A stretch of 64,000 nt of DNA from Flavobacterium reichenbachii. GTDB lineage: Bacteria > Bacteroidota > Bacteroidia > Flavobacteriales > Flavobacteriaceae. The stretch lies in NCBI RefSeq assembly GCF_002217435.1, contig NZ_MUHF01000012.1, forward strand, positions 95,211 through 159,210. The letters are read 5' to 3'. Shown here piece after piece: positions 53,951 to 63,805 of the stretch (its first letter is position 1; each line of letters begins with the position of its first letter). The position numbers and the translations under genes were made by a program. Below the pieces are notes generated by a model, which saw nothing but the letters and a program-made list of their open reading frames with translations, was not told where the DNA came from and searched no databases.

Positions 53951-55213
53951 ATGGTAAAAGATTTATTCGAAAGAATTCAGAACAATAAAGGGCCTTTAGG
54001 AAAATGGGCTTCACAAGCTGAGGGATATTTTGTTTTCCCTAAATTAGAAGGAGAACTAGGTCCAAGAATGCAATTTGGTGGAAAAAATATTTTGAACTGG
54101 AGTTTGAATGACTATTTAGGTTTGGCAAATCATCCTGAAGTACGTCAGGCAGATATTGATGCAGCAGCGCAATTTGGTGCAGCTTATCCTATGGGAGCGC
54201 GTATGATGTCTGGACATACAAAATATCACGAACAATTAGAAAATGAACTGGCTTCTTTTGTAATGAAAGAATCTGCTTATTTATTAAATTTTGGTTACCA
54301 GGGAATGGTATCTACAATTGATGCATTAGTAACTAAACATGATATTATTGTTTACGATGTAGATTCTCATGCTTGTATCATTGACGGAGTTCGTCTTCAT
54401 ATGGGTAAACGTTTTACTTACAAGCATAATGATCTTGAAAGTATGGAGAAAAACCTGCAGCGTGCTACAAAAATGGCAGAAGAAACAGGCGGCGGTATCT
54501 TATTTATTACCGAAGGTGTTTTTGGAATGCGCGGGCAGCAAGGAAAATTGAAAGAAATTGTAGCTTTAAAACAAAAATATAAATTCAGATTATTAGTTGA
54601 TGATGCACATGGTTTTGGTACACTTGGTAAAACAGGTGCCGGAGCAGGTGAGGAGCAGGGAGTTCAGGCAGATATTGATGTTTACTTCTCTACTTTTGCA
54701 AAATCAATGGCTAATATTGGAGCATTTATTGCTGCAGACAAAGATATTATCGATTATTTAAAATACAATCTTCGTTCTCAAATGTTTGCTAAAGCTTTAC
54801 CAATGATTCAGACTATTGGATCATTAAAGCGTTTAGAATTATTACGTAACCATCCGGAACTAAAAGATAAACTTTGGGAAAATGTTAATGCACTGCAAAG
54901 CGGATTACGTTCCAGAAACTTTAATATCGGAGATACAAACACTTGTGTTACACCAGTTTATTTAGAAGGAAGTGTACCAGAAGCAATGGTAATGGTAAAT
55001 GATTTAAGAGAAAACTATGGTATTTTCTTGTCTATTGTAATTTATCCTGTAATTCCAAAAGGAATTATCTTGTTGAGAATGATTCCAACAACTTCACACA
55101 CGCTTTCTGATATTGATGAAACTTTGGTAGCATTTGAAGCAATTCGTGAAAAATTAGAAAACGGTACATACAAAGAAATTGCAAGCAGAACTAAAGTAGA
55201 TTTAGATGCTTAA
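53951..55213 (+). CDS. spt: Alpha-oxoamine synthase, likely serine palmitoyltransferase
   Basis: 420 aa from the ATG at 53951; the upstream frame adds 14 residues and is less likely. A fold-type I PLP enzyme with SLNDYLGLANHP, MGARMMSG, the substrate His and Asp in LLVDDAHGFGTLG, and the PLP Lys in FSTFAKSMANIG. The family includes KBL, AONS and serine palmitoyltransferase. Bacteroidota make sphingolipids and have an Spt of this type, so I favour Spt: serine plus palmitoyl-CoA to 3-ketosphinganine. No biotin genes are nearby. Confidence 0.85.
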   Translation: MVKDLFERIQNNKGPLGKWASQAEGYFVFPKLEGELGPRMQFGGKNILNWSLNDYLGLANHPEVRQADIDAAAQFGAAYPMGARMMSGHTKYHEQLENELASFVMKESAYLLNFGYQGMVSTIDALVTKHDIIVYDVDSHACIIDGVRLHMGKRFTYKHNDLESMEKNLQRATKMAEETGGGILFITEGVFGMRGQQGKLKEIVALKQKYKFRLLVDDAHGFGTLGKTGAGAGEEQGVQADIDVYFSTFAKSMANIGAFIAADKDIIDYLKYNLRSQMFAKALPMIQTIGSLKRLELLRNHPELKDKLWENVNALQSGLRSRNFNIGDTNTCVTPVYLEGSVPEAMVMVNDLRENYGIFLSIVIYPVIPKGIILLRMIPTTSHTLSDIDETLVAFEAIREKLENGTYKEIASRTKVDLDA

Positions 55214-55250
55214 TTTCTAAACTATAGATTCCTGGTATGGGAATTATGTA

Positions 55251-55285
55251 AAAAAATCCATTCTCTTGCAGAATGGATTTTTTTT
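55251..55285 (+). terminator. Terminator after the oxoamine synthase gene
   Basis: A perfect 14-bp stem (AAAAAATCCATTCT / AGAATGGATTTTTT) with a 5-nt loop and T-tract. Confidence 0.92.
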
Positions 55286-55330
55286 GTATTTATTTTAAAT
55301 TTATGGTAGTAAAACATAAATAAAAATATT

Positions 55331-55804
55331 ATGAAAAAATTATTATCACTAACACTTCTTGCTTTAGTTGTTTTGGTTTCTTGTAAAAAAACAGATCCAG
55401 CTACAGGTGTAATTCCACCTTCAGCACCAAAAGAAGCCGAAATTGCAGAACCAGCAGGAAATCAATGTTATAGTTATTCAGGAAATAACGATATGGTAGA
55501 ACTAAGCTATAATGTAAACTCACATCAGGAAGTAAACGGCACATTGAGTTATGCATTATCTGAAAAAGATAAAAACGAAGGTATTTTGGTCGGAAATATG
55601 AAAGGTGATACACTTATTGCAGAGTATACTTTTACATCTGAAGGCGTTTCCTCTGTTCGTGAAGTAGCTTTTCTTCAAAAAGACGGAACTCTTATTGAAG
55701 GTTACGGAGACACTGTAGAAGCAAATGATAAAATTACTTTTAAAGATAAAACAAAATTAAAATTTGATCAGAAAAATGTACTTACCAAAGTAGATTGTAA
55801 ATAA
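55331..55804 (+). CDS. Small lipoprotein, 157 aa
   Basis: The signal peptide ends in VVLVSCKKT, so Cys19 should be lipidated. A Pro/Ala/Glu-rich linker (~25-44) leads to a domain with QCYSYSGNNDMVEL, GTLSYALSEKDKNEGILVGNMKGDTL and a terminal Cys. The pair of Cys may form a disulfide. No family recognised, though proteins of this pattern are common in Flavobacterium. A palindromic terminator follows. Confidence 0.8.
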   Translation: MKKLLSLTLLALVVLVSCKKTDPATGVIPPSAPKEAEIAEPAGNQCYSYSGNNDMVELSYNVNSHQEVNGTLSYALSEKDKNEGILVGNMKGDTLIAEYTFTSEGVSSVREVAFLQKDGTLIEGYGDTVEANDKITFKDKTKLKFDQKNVLTKVDCK

Positions 55805-55814
55805 TTGAAAAATA

Positions 55815-55838
55815 AAAATCCCTTCTAGAAGGGATTTT
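55815..55838. terminator. Palindromic terminator between convergent genes
   Basis: AAAATCCCTTCT-AGAAGGGATTTT is a perfect 24-nt palindrome that can act for both strands. Confidence 0.85.
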
Positions 55839-55856
55839 GTTTTATATAGCGGTCAA

Positions 55857-56975
55857 CTATAAATCTTTACGATAAGTTTTTCTCTGGCAGTGAATTGTTG
55901 GATCAAAGTTTTTCCAAAGTAAGTGGATTGCTGTATTCTCTGCTAACTCTGGAGTTCTAATACAATTTTGAATTCCTCTCTGAGAAAAAGTTCGATAATA
56001 TTCATCAAAAATAATTGCAGTAACGCCTTTGTTTTGATAATCAGGATGCACTCCAATTAAATAAAAGACAACATCCTTGCTTTTTTTTCTGGCTTTTAAT
56101 AAATGATAAAATCCAAATGGAAAAAGTTTTCCTTTTGCTTTTTGTAAAGCTTCAGTAAAACTGGGCATTACAATACTAAAGGCAATTAATTTATCGTCTT
56201 TATCCACAACAAATTTAATATATTCCGGATTTATAAAACTGATGTATTTCTTCTTGAAATATTCCTTTTGAACGTCTGAAATGGCTACAAAAGAAGCCAA
56301 TTTAGCATACGATTCATTAAACAAATCAAACATTTTGTCAACGTGCGGCATAATGTCTTTTGTTTTAGTAAAAGTAAGAGATCTTAAGCCGTATCGTTTC
56401 TTAATTAATTCCTGAGCTTTCAGGAAAAATTCAGGTTTTACATTTGAGAAAGGAAAAATACTTTCGATATATTCTTTTTCAATCTGAAAGCCTAATTGTT
56501 CAAAATGAGTTACATAATAAGGATTGTTGTACCATGTAATCATAGTTCCCACCTGATCATAGCCTTCTGTCAAAACACCAACTTTATCTAAATTAGAAAA
56601 TCCCATCGGACCTTCGGCATGTTCAAGGTTGTTTTTGCGTCCTAATTCATATACTTTCTCCAATAACGCTTTGGTGACCTCAATATCATCAATAACATCA
56701 AACCATCCAAAACGAACCTTTCTTTTATGCTGATTATTTACCTCAGACCAATTGATGATAGCTGTAATACGGCCTACAATTTCATTGTCTTTATAAGCCA
56801 TATAAAAGTAAGCCTCAGCATTATCAAAAGCAGGGTTTTTTGTTTTATCAAAAGACTCTAATTCATCTGCAATAATAGGCGGTACCCAATATGGGTTGTC
56901 TTTATAGAGTGAAAACGGAAATTTAATATATTCTGTTAGTTCTTTTTTTGTTGTGGCTTCTTTAATTGTAATCAT
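55857..56975 (-). CDS. GNAT-like N-acyltransferase domain protein, 372 aa
   Basis: The N-terminal half (to ~110) has a PFSLYKDNPYWVPP start and YFYMAYKDNEIVGRITAII; a second half (~190-350) has LIAFSIVMPSFTEAL and IGVHPDYQNKGVTAIIFDEYY, the acyl-CoA-binding pattern of GNAT enzymes. No signal peptide. Duplicated GNAT halves occur in Fem-like and lipid N-acyltransferases. It lies close to the putative spt gene, on the opposite strand, so an amine-acylating role in sphingolipid synthesis is possible, but this is inference from position. Confidence 0.75.
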   Translation of the reverse strand: MITIKEATTKKELTEYIKFPFSLYKDNPYWVPPIIADELESFDKTKNPAFDNAEAYFYMAYKDNEIVGRITAIINWSEVNNQHKRKVRFGWFDVIDDIEVTKALLEKVYELGRKNNLEHAEGPMGFSNLDKVGVLTEGYDQVGTMITWYNNPYYVTHFEQLGFQIEKEYIESIFPFSNVKPEFFLKAQELIKKRYGLRSLTFTKTKDIMPHVDKMFDLFNESYAKLASFVAISDVQKEYFKKKYISFINPEYIKFVVDKDDKLIAFSIVMPSFTEALQKAKGKLFPFGFYHLLKARKKSKDVVFYLIGVHPDYQNKGVTAIIFDEYYRTFSQRGIQNCIRTPELAENTAIHLLWKNFDPTIHCQRKTYRKDL

Positions 56976-56995
56976 TAAATGGGGAATTGTAAAAT

Positions 56996-57979
56996 TTATT
57001 CATATTTAGCTTTTCGCTTTCTTTCTCTTTCCTGATAATCAATTTGTTTTTGATCAAGTTTGTTGTCTTCATTCTTTTGTGCCTTTTTATCAGCTTTAAA
57101 TTCCATTTGCTTTTCTTTATATCTTCCGTCGTAACGCCATGAAACTCCAACACCGCCATATAATAAAGAAGGTGTGTTTTTAAAATTAGTACTTATAGAA
57201 GCATCCACCTGCAGATTAGAATTAACCAGGTAAGCAGCACCGCCTCGAACAATAGCATCACTGTAAAAATCGCTTTTATAACCTTGATTTTCAATAAAAC
57301 CAGACCATTTGTCATTAAACCCGTGTGTCAAAGTTAATACATAACCATAACTAGGATAGTCTGTGGTAATATAATCTGCAATAATATTAGTAACAAAAAC
57401 CCATTTACCGCCGCCAAAAAGATTTTGAGTAATCAATACTACTTTTGGAGAAATGCTCGATTGCGGCGAAAAAGAATACGGATTGTCTGCACCAACAAAA
57501 TTGGCTCCTGCAAATACAGATACAGCAGGGATTAAAGAATGCCAGTCAAATTTATGATTGGCAGCATAACTGTAAATGTTTGTTGTTTTCTCGTAATTTT
57601 TAAAAGGATCATAAATTAAATATTTCGCTCCTAACACAGTCTGCCTGAAATTATTTTTTTTGTAACTTGTATAAGGAGTATCAAAATTTTCCATTTGGTA
57701 CTGTAAATCCAGAATAAATTCTAATTTTTCCATAAAAGCACCGTAACGAACTGTTACATCGGTACCTAAACCACTTGCGTCATAATCTAATAAATTGTGT
57801 TTTTCCTTGATGCCGTAAACTCCAATTTCAGCCTGAATTACAGATTTTCCAACTGCGTAAGCAGACATAGTCTCGCCTGGGCGGTTTGAGTTGATGACAT
57901 CAGTATATTGTGCGAAAAAAAGCTGGGGAACTAAAAAAAGTACCGGGGCAAGTAAGTTTTTAATTTTAAACATAAACAT
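56996..57979 (-). CDS. Outer-membrane beta-barrel (transporter-like) protein
   Basis: 327 aa with a signal peptide (cleavage near LFFAQ, about residue 24). INSNRPGETMSAYAVGKSVIQAEIG begins a series of amphipathic strands of the phenol-degradation MetA-like transporter group. The C-terminal ~40 residues are very rich in Lys, Glu and Gln and probably lie in the periplasm. The function is unknown. It lies 20 nt before the GNAT-like gene on the same strand and is probably co-transcribed with it. Confidence 0.82.
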   Translation of the reverse strand: MFMFKIKNLLAPVLFLVPQLFFAQYTDVINSNRPGETMSAYAVGKSVIQAEIGVYGIKEKHNLLDYDASGLGTDVTVRYGAFMEKLEFILDLQYQMENFDTPYTSYKKNNFRQTVLGAKYLIYDPFKNYEKTTNIYSYAANHKFDWHSLIPAVSVFAGANFVGADNPYSFSPQSSISPKVVLITQNLFGGGKWVFVTNIIADYITTDYPSYGYVLTLTHGFNDKWSGFIENQGYKSDFYSDAIVRGGAAYLVNSNLQVDASISTNFKNTPSLLYGGVGVSWRYDGRYKEKQMEFKADKKAQKNEDNKLDQKQIDYQERERKRKAKYE

Positions 57980-58097
57980 TTTTTTGGGATTAAAATATAA
58001 TAACGCATTTCAAATGTACATATTTTATTATTTATTTAAGATTGATATTTTAATTTTAAACAATTGATTTATTAATTTTGGAAAAAATTATACAGTT

Positions 58098-58385
58098 ATG
58101 CAAGAAGCATCATTTTCAGGTTTATTAAGAACCATCATGTGGGTTATAGCTTTTTATTATATTTTTAAATTTTTAGCTAGAATCTTTTTACCAGTATTGG
58201 TAAAGAAAGCGGTTGAAAAAGCAGGAGAAAATTTCCAAAGACAACAACAATACAGCCAAGGTAATACCTGGCAGAATACTACTCGCAAAAATAACGACGA
58301 AATCATTATTGATACTACGAATGCTAAAAACCCGCGCGAAACCAAAAAGGTGGGAGAGTATGTTGATTACGAAGAAATAGATTAG
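58098..58385 (+). CDS. DUF4834 family protein
   Basis: 95 aa. One N-terminal transmembrane helix (~9-35, TIMWVIAFYYIFKFLARIF) is followed by a cytoplasmic Gln/Asn-rich stretch (FQRQQQYSQGNTW) and a tail with KKVGEYVDYEEID. This is the pattern of DUF4834 in Flavobacteria. Function unknown. The YfhO gene follows after 51 nt on the same strand, a common neighbourhood. Confidence 0.88.
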   Translation: MQEASFSGLLRTIMWVIAFYYIFKFLARIFLPVLVKKAVEKAGENFQRQQQYSQGNTWQNTTRKNNDEIIIDTTNAKNPRETKKVGEYVDYEEID

Positions 58386-58436
58386 ATTTGTGTCCTAGAA
58401 ATACAGGATTCATCATTTAACCCAAACCAGCCAAAA

Positions 58437-60872
58437 TTGAAAATAGTAAATAAGTTCTATCCGCATGCCCTTGTTATATTGGGCTTTATTCTCGTTTCTT
58501 TAATTTATTTTTATCCAGTTTTACAAGGAAAACAAATTTTCCAATCGGATATTGCTCAATATACCGGAATGGCAAAAGAGCAGAATGACTTTAGAGCTGC
58601 AGAACATACAGAACCTTATTGGACAAATGCTGCTTTTGGCGGTATGCCAACGTATCAGCTTGGTGCAAACTATCCCAACGATTTTATTGGTAAGGTAGAT
58701 GATATTTTACGTTTTCTGCCACGTCCTGCAGATTATCTATTTTTATATTTCTTAGGATTTTACGGGCTGTTATTAGTTTTAAAAACAGATCCTTTAAAAG
58801 CATTTATTGGTGCCATTGCATTTGGTTTTTCAACTTATTTAATTATTATTTTGGGAGTAGGCCACAATGCCAAAGCACATGCAATAGCTTATATGCCATT
58901 GGTAATTGCCGGATTTCTGCTTGTTTTTCAACGGAAATATATTTGGGGAGGAATACTCACCATGTTTGCGGTAGCTTTAGAAGTTAACGCAAACCACTTT
59001 CAGATGACCTATTATCTATTGATTTTCTTATTGATACTTTCAGGTTATTATGCTTTTAATTTCATTAAAGAAAAAGAATACAAACCGCTTTTAATTTCGT
59101 TTGGAGTATTGGCCGCAGCAGGAATTTTTGCTATTGGAGCCAATGCAGCAAATTTATTAGCGACAAGCGAATATGCTAAATTCAGTACAAGAAGCAACAG
59201 CGAATTGACTTATAATCCAGACGGAACAAAAAAAACAAACAAAAATGCGCTGAGCCGCGAATATATCACAGAATACAGTTACGGAATTGCAGAGAGTTTT
59301 AACTTAATTGCTCCAAGACTTTTTGGAGGTTCTAACCATGAAAATGTTGGAACCGACAGCAGTATGTATTCTTTTATGCTAGAACAGGGTGTACCAGATT
59401 CTCAAGCGCAGGATTTTGTATCTGGAATGCCAACTTACTGGGGCGATCAGCCCATCGTTGCCGCGCCGGCTTACATTGGTATCGTTGTTTTCTTTCTGGG
59501 AGTTTTAGCATTATTTATAGACGACAGAAAAATAAAATACGTATTTCTTTCAGGAGCATTAGTTTCTTTAGTGCTTTCATGGGGAAAAAACTTCTCACTG
59601 CTGACTGATTTCTTTATCGATTACGTTCCTATGTACGATAAATTCAGAGCAGTATCTTCAATTCAGGTTATTTTAGAATTGTGTTTTCCTGTTTTGGCTG
59701 TTATGGGAATACAATCCTTCTTTAAAGCAAAAGAAGAGCCAAAACAACAACAAAAAGCTTTAATACAAACTGGAGTTTTTGGTTTAGGAATTATAGTGAT
59801 TTTAGTAATAGCTAAGGGATTTTTTCACTTTACAGGAAGTAGTGACAGCTACTTTTTGCAGACTTACGGCCCAGGATTTGTTGACGCATTAAAAGAAGAC
59901 CGAATGGCACTTTATGCTGCAGATTTACTGCGTTCAGGGTTCTTTATTGTCGTAACTTTTGGCGTTTTATGGTTGTTTATTAAAAATAAATTTGCGCAGA
60001 CTACAACTTTAATTATTGTTGGTGTACTAATGATTTTTGATCTTGTTTTTGTAGATAAAAAATATGTTTCGGCTAAAGATTTTGTCAGCCCTGTCGAAAT
60101 TGCAGCTCCTTTTCAGGAAACACCTGCAGATGCTCAAATTTTGCAAGACACTACACATTACAGAGTTTTTGAAGTAAACGGAAATATGTCAAGCGCCAGA
60201 GCATCATACTTTCATAAATCTATTGGAGGTTATCATGCTGCAAAACCAAGAAGAATGCAGCAGTTGTTTGATTATCAAATTGCTAAAAACAACTTAGAAG
60301 TCCTTAATATGTTAAATGTTAAGTATGTTATACAGACTGATAAAGAAGGAAAAGAAATTCCGACTATAAATCCTGAAGCTAATGGAAATGCTTGGTTTGT
60401 AAGTGATCTTAAACTGGTAAATAAGGCAGATGATGTAATGAAAGCGTTAGATCATCTTAATACAAAAAATACCGCTGTATTTAATGTTCATGAACATGAA
60501 GGTAAATTTAGAAGTGCCCGTTTAAAGAAAAGCTGGGATACAACCGGAACTATTAAAGTTGTGGCGTACAAACCAAACTATATTAAATACCAATCCGATA
60601 ACGGAAAAGACGGCTTGGCTGTGTTTTCTGAAATTTACTATAAGAATGGATGGAATGCTTATATCGATGGTAAATTAACAGATCATTTTCCTGTTGATTA
60701 TGTATTGAGAGCAATGGAAGTACCCGGAGGAAAACATACTATAGAGTTTAAGTTTGAGCCTAAAGTTGTAAAAACAGGCGGTACAATTGCATTAGGAAGT
60801 TCGTTTATAATGCTTTTACTGCTGATTGGCGGGATTTATTTTGAAAGTAAAAGACAGAAAACTAAAAATTAA
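58437..60872 (+). CDS. YfhO family membrane protein (TTG start)
   Basis: 811 aa. It starts at a TTG, with the family-typical KIVNKFYPHALVILGF; no ATG is in frame near it. Multiple hydrophobic helices (~12) fill residues 10-540, with a soluble domain behind (~560-780) and a last helix near 785. YfhO-like proteins are GT-C-type membrane glycosyltransferases, in Bacillus needed for teichoic acid glycosylation. Here a role in glycosylating an envelope polymer is likely. The next genes are a glycosyltransferase and a flippase. Confidence 0.88.
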   Translation: MKIVNKFYPHALVILGFILVSLIYFYPVLQGKQIFQSDIAQYTGMAKEQNDFRAAEHTEPYWTNAAFGGMPTYQLGANYPNDFIGKVDDILRFLPRPADYLFLYFLGFYGLLLVLKTDPLKAFIGAIAFGFSTYLIIILGVGHNAKAHAIAYMPLVIAGFLLVFQRKYIWGGILTMFAVALEVNANHFQMTYYLLIFLLILSGYYAFNFIKEKEYKPLLISFGVLAAAGIFAIGANAANLLATSEYAKFSTRSNSELTYNPDGTKKTNKNALSREYITEYSYGIAESFNLIAPRLFGGSNHENVGTDSSMYSFMLEQGVPDSQAQDFVSGMPTYWGDQPIVAAPAYIGIVVFFLGVLALFIDDRKIKYVFLSGALVSLVLSWGKNFSLLTDFFIDYVPMYDKFRAVSSIQVILELCFPVLAVMGIQSFFKAKEEPKQQQKALIQTGVFGLGIIVILVIAKGFFHFTGSSDSYFLQTYGPGFVDALKEDRMALYAADLLRSGFFIVVTFGVLWLFIKNKFAQTTTLIIVGVLMIFDLVFVDKKYVSAKDFVSPVEIAAPFQETPADAQILQDTTHYRVFEVNGNMSSARASYFHKSIGGYHAAKPRRMQQLFDYQIAKNNLEVLNMLNVKYVIQTDKEGKEIPTINPEANGNAWFVSDLKLVNKADDVMKALDHLNTKNTAVFNVHEHEGKFRSARLKKSWDTTGTIKVVAYKPNYIKYQSDNGKDGLAVFSEIYYKNGWNAYIDGKLTDHFPVDYVLRAMEVPGGKHTIEFKFEPKVVKTGGTIALGSSFIMLLLLIGGIYFESKRQKTKN

Positions 60873-60963
60873 TAGCTCAAAAAAAGCATTAAATAGACCA
60901 AAAGACATTTTAGATATTGAAGAGCTGGAGCAATTGAATAAAAATACTGAAGAAAATATTTAG
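60841..60963 (+). pseudogene. Fragment with a nucleotidyltransferase-like C-terminus
   Basis: In a frame that overlaps the end of yfhO, 40 codons without a stop end in ALNRPKDILDIEELEQLNKN. The GRPKDxxDIExL pattern is typical of the C-terminus of MNT/AbiEii-type nucleotidyltransferases. No body of such a gene precedes it, so it is probably a remnant. It could also be a chance frame. Confidence 0.35.
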
Positions 60964-60998
60964 TCAGCAGATGCTGCAATATCATAGCAATAAATAAA

Positions 60999-62285
60999 TT
61001 GGAACAAAAAAAGCTTTTAATAATTACCTATTATTTTCCGCCAGCTGGTGGCCCCGGCGTACAGCGCTGGTTAAAATTTGTTAAGTATCTCCCTGAATTT
61101 GGAGTGCAGCCTATTGTTTATGTTCCGGAAAACCCAACTTATCCTATTGTTGATGAAGGCTTAATTAGTGAAATATCTGATAAAGTAGTCATACTTAAAA
61201 ATAAAATCTGGGAACCTTATCAATTGGCTTCGATTTTTTCTAAAAATAAAACGAAGAAAATCAGTTCTGGAATTTTTCCGCAAAAGAAAAAACAGACTTT
61301 TTTAGATAAAACGTTTCTTTGGGTTCGCGGTAATCTTTTTATTCCAGATGCTCGTATTTTTTGGGTAAAACCATCGGTTTCATATCTTGAAAAGTACATT
61401 AAAGAAAACAATATCGATACTATTGTCACTTCTGGTCCGCCGCACAGCCTGCATTTAATTGGTTTAGAATTAAAACAAAAGTTAGACGTAAAATGGTTTG
61501 CAGATTTTCGTGATCCATGGACTACAATAGGATATCACAAAGCTTTGAGATTATCTGCTTATGCAGCAAATAAACATAAAAAGCTGGAACATAAAGTGCT
61601 TAATGCTGCTGATACGATTATTGTTACGAGCAAAACTACTAAAACCGAATTTCAAGCGATTACCAATAAACCAATTGAAGTAATTACAAATGGTTATGAC
61701 ATAGAAAAAGTTGAAAAACAAACTTTAGACATTAAATTTACTTTAGCGCATATTGGTTCGTTTTTATCCGATAGAAATCCTCAATTTTTATGGGAATGTC
61801 TGGTTGAATTATTACAAGAAATTCCAGATTTTAAATCGCATTTAGAAATTAAATTAATTGGTGCCGTAAGTCAGGAAGTTCTGGATGCGATAACTCACTT
61901 TGATCTTAAGGACTATTTGAATCTTTTAGGATATGTTTCTCATCATGAAGCTATTGCTCATCAAAAAAAATCACAGGTTTTACTTTTAATCGAAATCAAT
62001 TCTGAAGATACAAAAAGCATCATTCCAGGAAAATTGTTTGAATATATGGTCTCTAACCGTCCAATAATTGCAATTGGTCCGCAGGGCTCAGATTTTGCAG
62101 CAATTATTAAAGAAACAAATACAGGAGTATTTTTTGATTATTCGGAAAAAGCGAAACTAAAAAGCGTAATTTTGGACTTTTATACTCAATTTTTAGAAGG
62201 AAAATTACAAGCTAATGGCGTTGGTTTACAACAATATTCCAGAAAAAACCTTACTAAACAATTGGTACAATTGATTAACGGATAA
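60999..62285 (+). CDS. Glycosyltransferase (GT4-like, TTG start)
   Basis: 428 aa. It begins at a TTG, reading EQKKLLIITYYFPPAGGPGVQRWLKF, the start of a GT-B glycosyltransferase. The C-terminal part shows LGYVSHHEAIAHQKKSQVLLLIEIN and IIPGKLFEYMVSNRPIIAIGPQGSDFAAI, as in family 4. It would transfer a sugar to a lipid-linked or cell-surface glycan. With the flippase that follows it starts an exopolysaccharide or O-antigen region that continues beyond the window. Confidence 0.93.
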   Translation: MEQKKLLIITYYFPPAGGPGVQRWLKFVKYLPEFGVQPIVYVPENPTYPIVDEGLISEISDKVVILKNKIWEPYQLASIFSKNKTKKISSGIFPQKKKQTFLDKTFLWVRGNLFIPDARIFWVKPSVSYLEKYIKENNIDTIVTSGPPHSLHLIGLELKQKLDVKWFADFRDPWTTIGYHKALRLSAYAANKHKKLEHKVLNAADTIIVTSKTTKTEFQAITNKPIEVITNGYDIEKVEKQTLDIKFTLAHIGSFLSDRNPQFLWECLVELLQEIPDFKSHLEIKLIGAVSQEVLDAITHFDLKDYLNLLGYVSHHEAIAHQKKSQVLLLIEINSEDTKSIIPGKLFEYMVSNRPIIAIGPQGSDFAAIIKETNTGVFFDYSEKAKLKSVILDFYTQFLEGKLQANGVGLQQYSRKNLTKQLVQLING

Positions 62286-62335
62286 TCGTTAAGAAATCCA
62301 ATCACAACCAGAACGCTGCAATCTAAAAATCACAA

Positions 62336-63805
62336 ATGGGAATTGTCTTAAATCAGTCTTTTAAAAACACCATTATAACCTATTTTGGCTTCGGAATTGG
62401 AGCTATCAATACACTTTATTTATACCCTGTTTTTCTAGGAGCAACGTATTATGGTTTAACTAATTATGTTACGTCTTGTGCGAATGTTATTATGCCGTTA
62501 TTTGCGATTGGAATGCAAAATTCTTTGGTCAAGTTTTATTCGCAATATGAGACTGAAGAAGAAAAATCCCGTTTTTTATCCTTTACTGTTTTATTCCCGC
62601 TCTTATTAATAATTCCACTTTTACTGATTGGTCTTATTTTTTACGATCAGATTTTGTTCTTTCTATCAAAAAAGAATGCGATTGTAAAAAGTTATATCTG
62701 GTTAATACCATTTATAGGATTGTGTATGGCATATTTTGAAATTTTTTATGCTTGGCTGCGGGTAAATATGTATTCTGTTTTTGGAAATTTTGTAAAAGAA
62801 GTAGGTTTGCGATTGTTTTCCTTATTTCTATTAATAGGCGTTTACTACAATTGGCTCAGCGTAGAAGGTTTTGTGTATGCAACAGCAGTTTTGTATTTTC
62901 TTGCTTTCTTAATTACCATGTTATATGCCTTTAGGATTCAGAAGCCCACTTTTCAGTTTACAATACCAACCAATACAAAAGATATATTGGTATATACTTT
63001 TTATATTATTTTATCCGGAAGTGTAGCCAATTTGCTTTTAGATGGAGATAAAATGATATTAAACCAGTATATGCAGATTGAGAATATTGCTTTTTATTCA
63101 GTTGCAACCTATATTGCTTTGGTGATTTCTGTTCCGAGCCGCGCCATGCACCAAATCGTATATCCGATTACTGCAAAATTAATGCACGAAAACAAACACG
63201 ACGAACTCAATACTTTATACAAAAAAACTTCAATCAACCTGCAGATTGTAGGTGGTTTTGTAATGCTTTGTATTTTTGTAAATATAGATCAGTTGTACGA
63301 GTTGGTTCCTAAAGAATACAGCGGCGGAATTCCGGTAGTGTTTATGATTGGAATTTCTAAATATTTTGACTTAATCTTAGGAAATAATAATGCCATAATT
63401 TTTAATACAAAATACTACCGTATGGTTTTATATTTAGGACTGATGCTGGTATTTCTAACTTTTGTATTAAATATGATCTTTATTCCTATCTGGGGTATTT
63501 TTGGTTCTGCATTTGCGACCTTATTGTCGATTACATTATATAGTTTGGCCAAATTACAGTTTGTGGTTAAAAAACTTCATTTATATCCATTTACAAAACA
63601 GACTATTCATTCTTTGTTATTGACTTTTGGATTATTTTTACTTTTCTATTTCTGGGAATTTCCTTTCTATCAGTTGATCAGTATTGCTCTAAAGTCAATT
63701 TTGGTTACTATTCTATATGTGTATCTGAATTATAAGTTTAAAATTTCTTTGGATATTAATAATGCTTTAAATTCTCTTTTTAGAAAAGTAGGAATCAAAA
63801 TTTAA
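62336..63805 (+). CDS. Polysaccharide flippase (Wzx/MATE-type)
   Basis: 489 aa with about 14 hydrophobic helices. It starts GIVLNQSFKNTIITYFGFGIGAINTLYLYP and has an internal LLLDGDKMILNQYMQIENIAFYSVATYIAL segment, the pattern of Wzx-type oligosaccharide flippases in the MVF superfamily. It exports lipid-linked glycan units across the inner membrane. It lies 50 nt after the glycosyltransferase and is probably in its operon. Confidence 0.92.
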   Translation: MGIVLNQSFKNTIITYFGFGIGAINTLYLYPVFLGATYYGLTNYVTSCANVIMPLFAIGMQNSLVKFYSQYETEEEKSRFLSFTVLFPLLLIIPLLLIGLIFYDQILFFLSKKNAIVKSYIWLIPFIGLCMAYFEIFYAWLRVNMYSVFGNFVKEVGLRLFSLFLLIGVYYNWLSVEGFVYATAVLYFLAFLITMLYAFRIQKPTFQFTIPTNTKDILVYTFYIILSGSVANLLLDGDKMILNQYMQIENIAFYSVATYIALVISVPSRAMHQIVYPITAKLMHENKHDELNTLYKKTSINLQIVGGFVMLCIFVNIDQLYELVPKEYSGGIPVVFMIGISKYFDLILGNNNAIIFNTKYYRMVLYLGLMLVFLTFVLNMIFIPIWGIFGSAFATLLSITLYSLAKLQFVVKKLHLYPFTKQTIHSLLLTFGLFLLFYFWEFPFYQLISIALKSILVTILYVYLNYKFKISLDINNALNSLFRKVGIKI

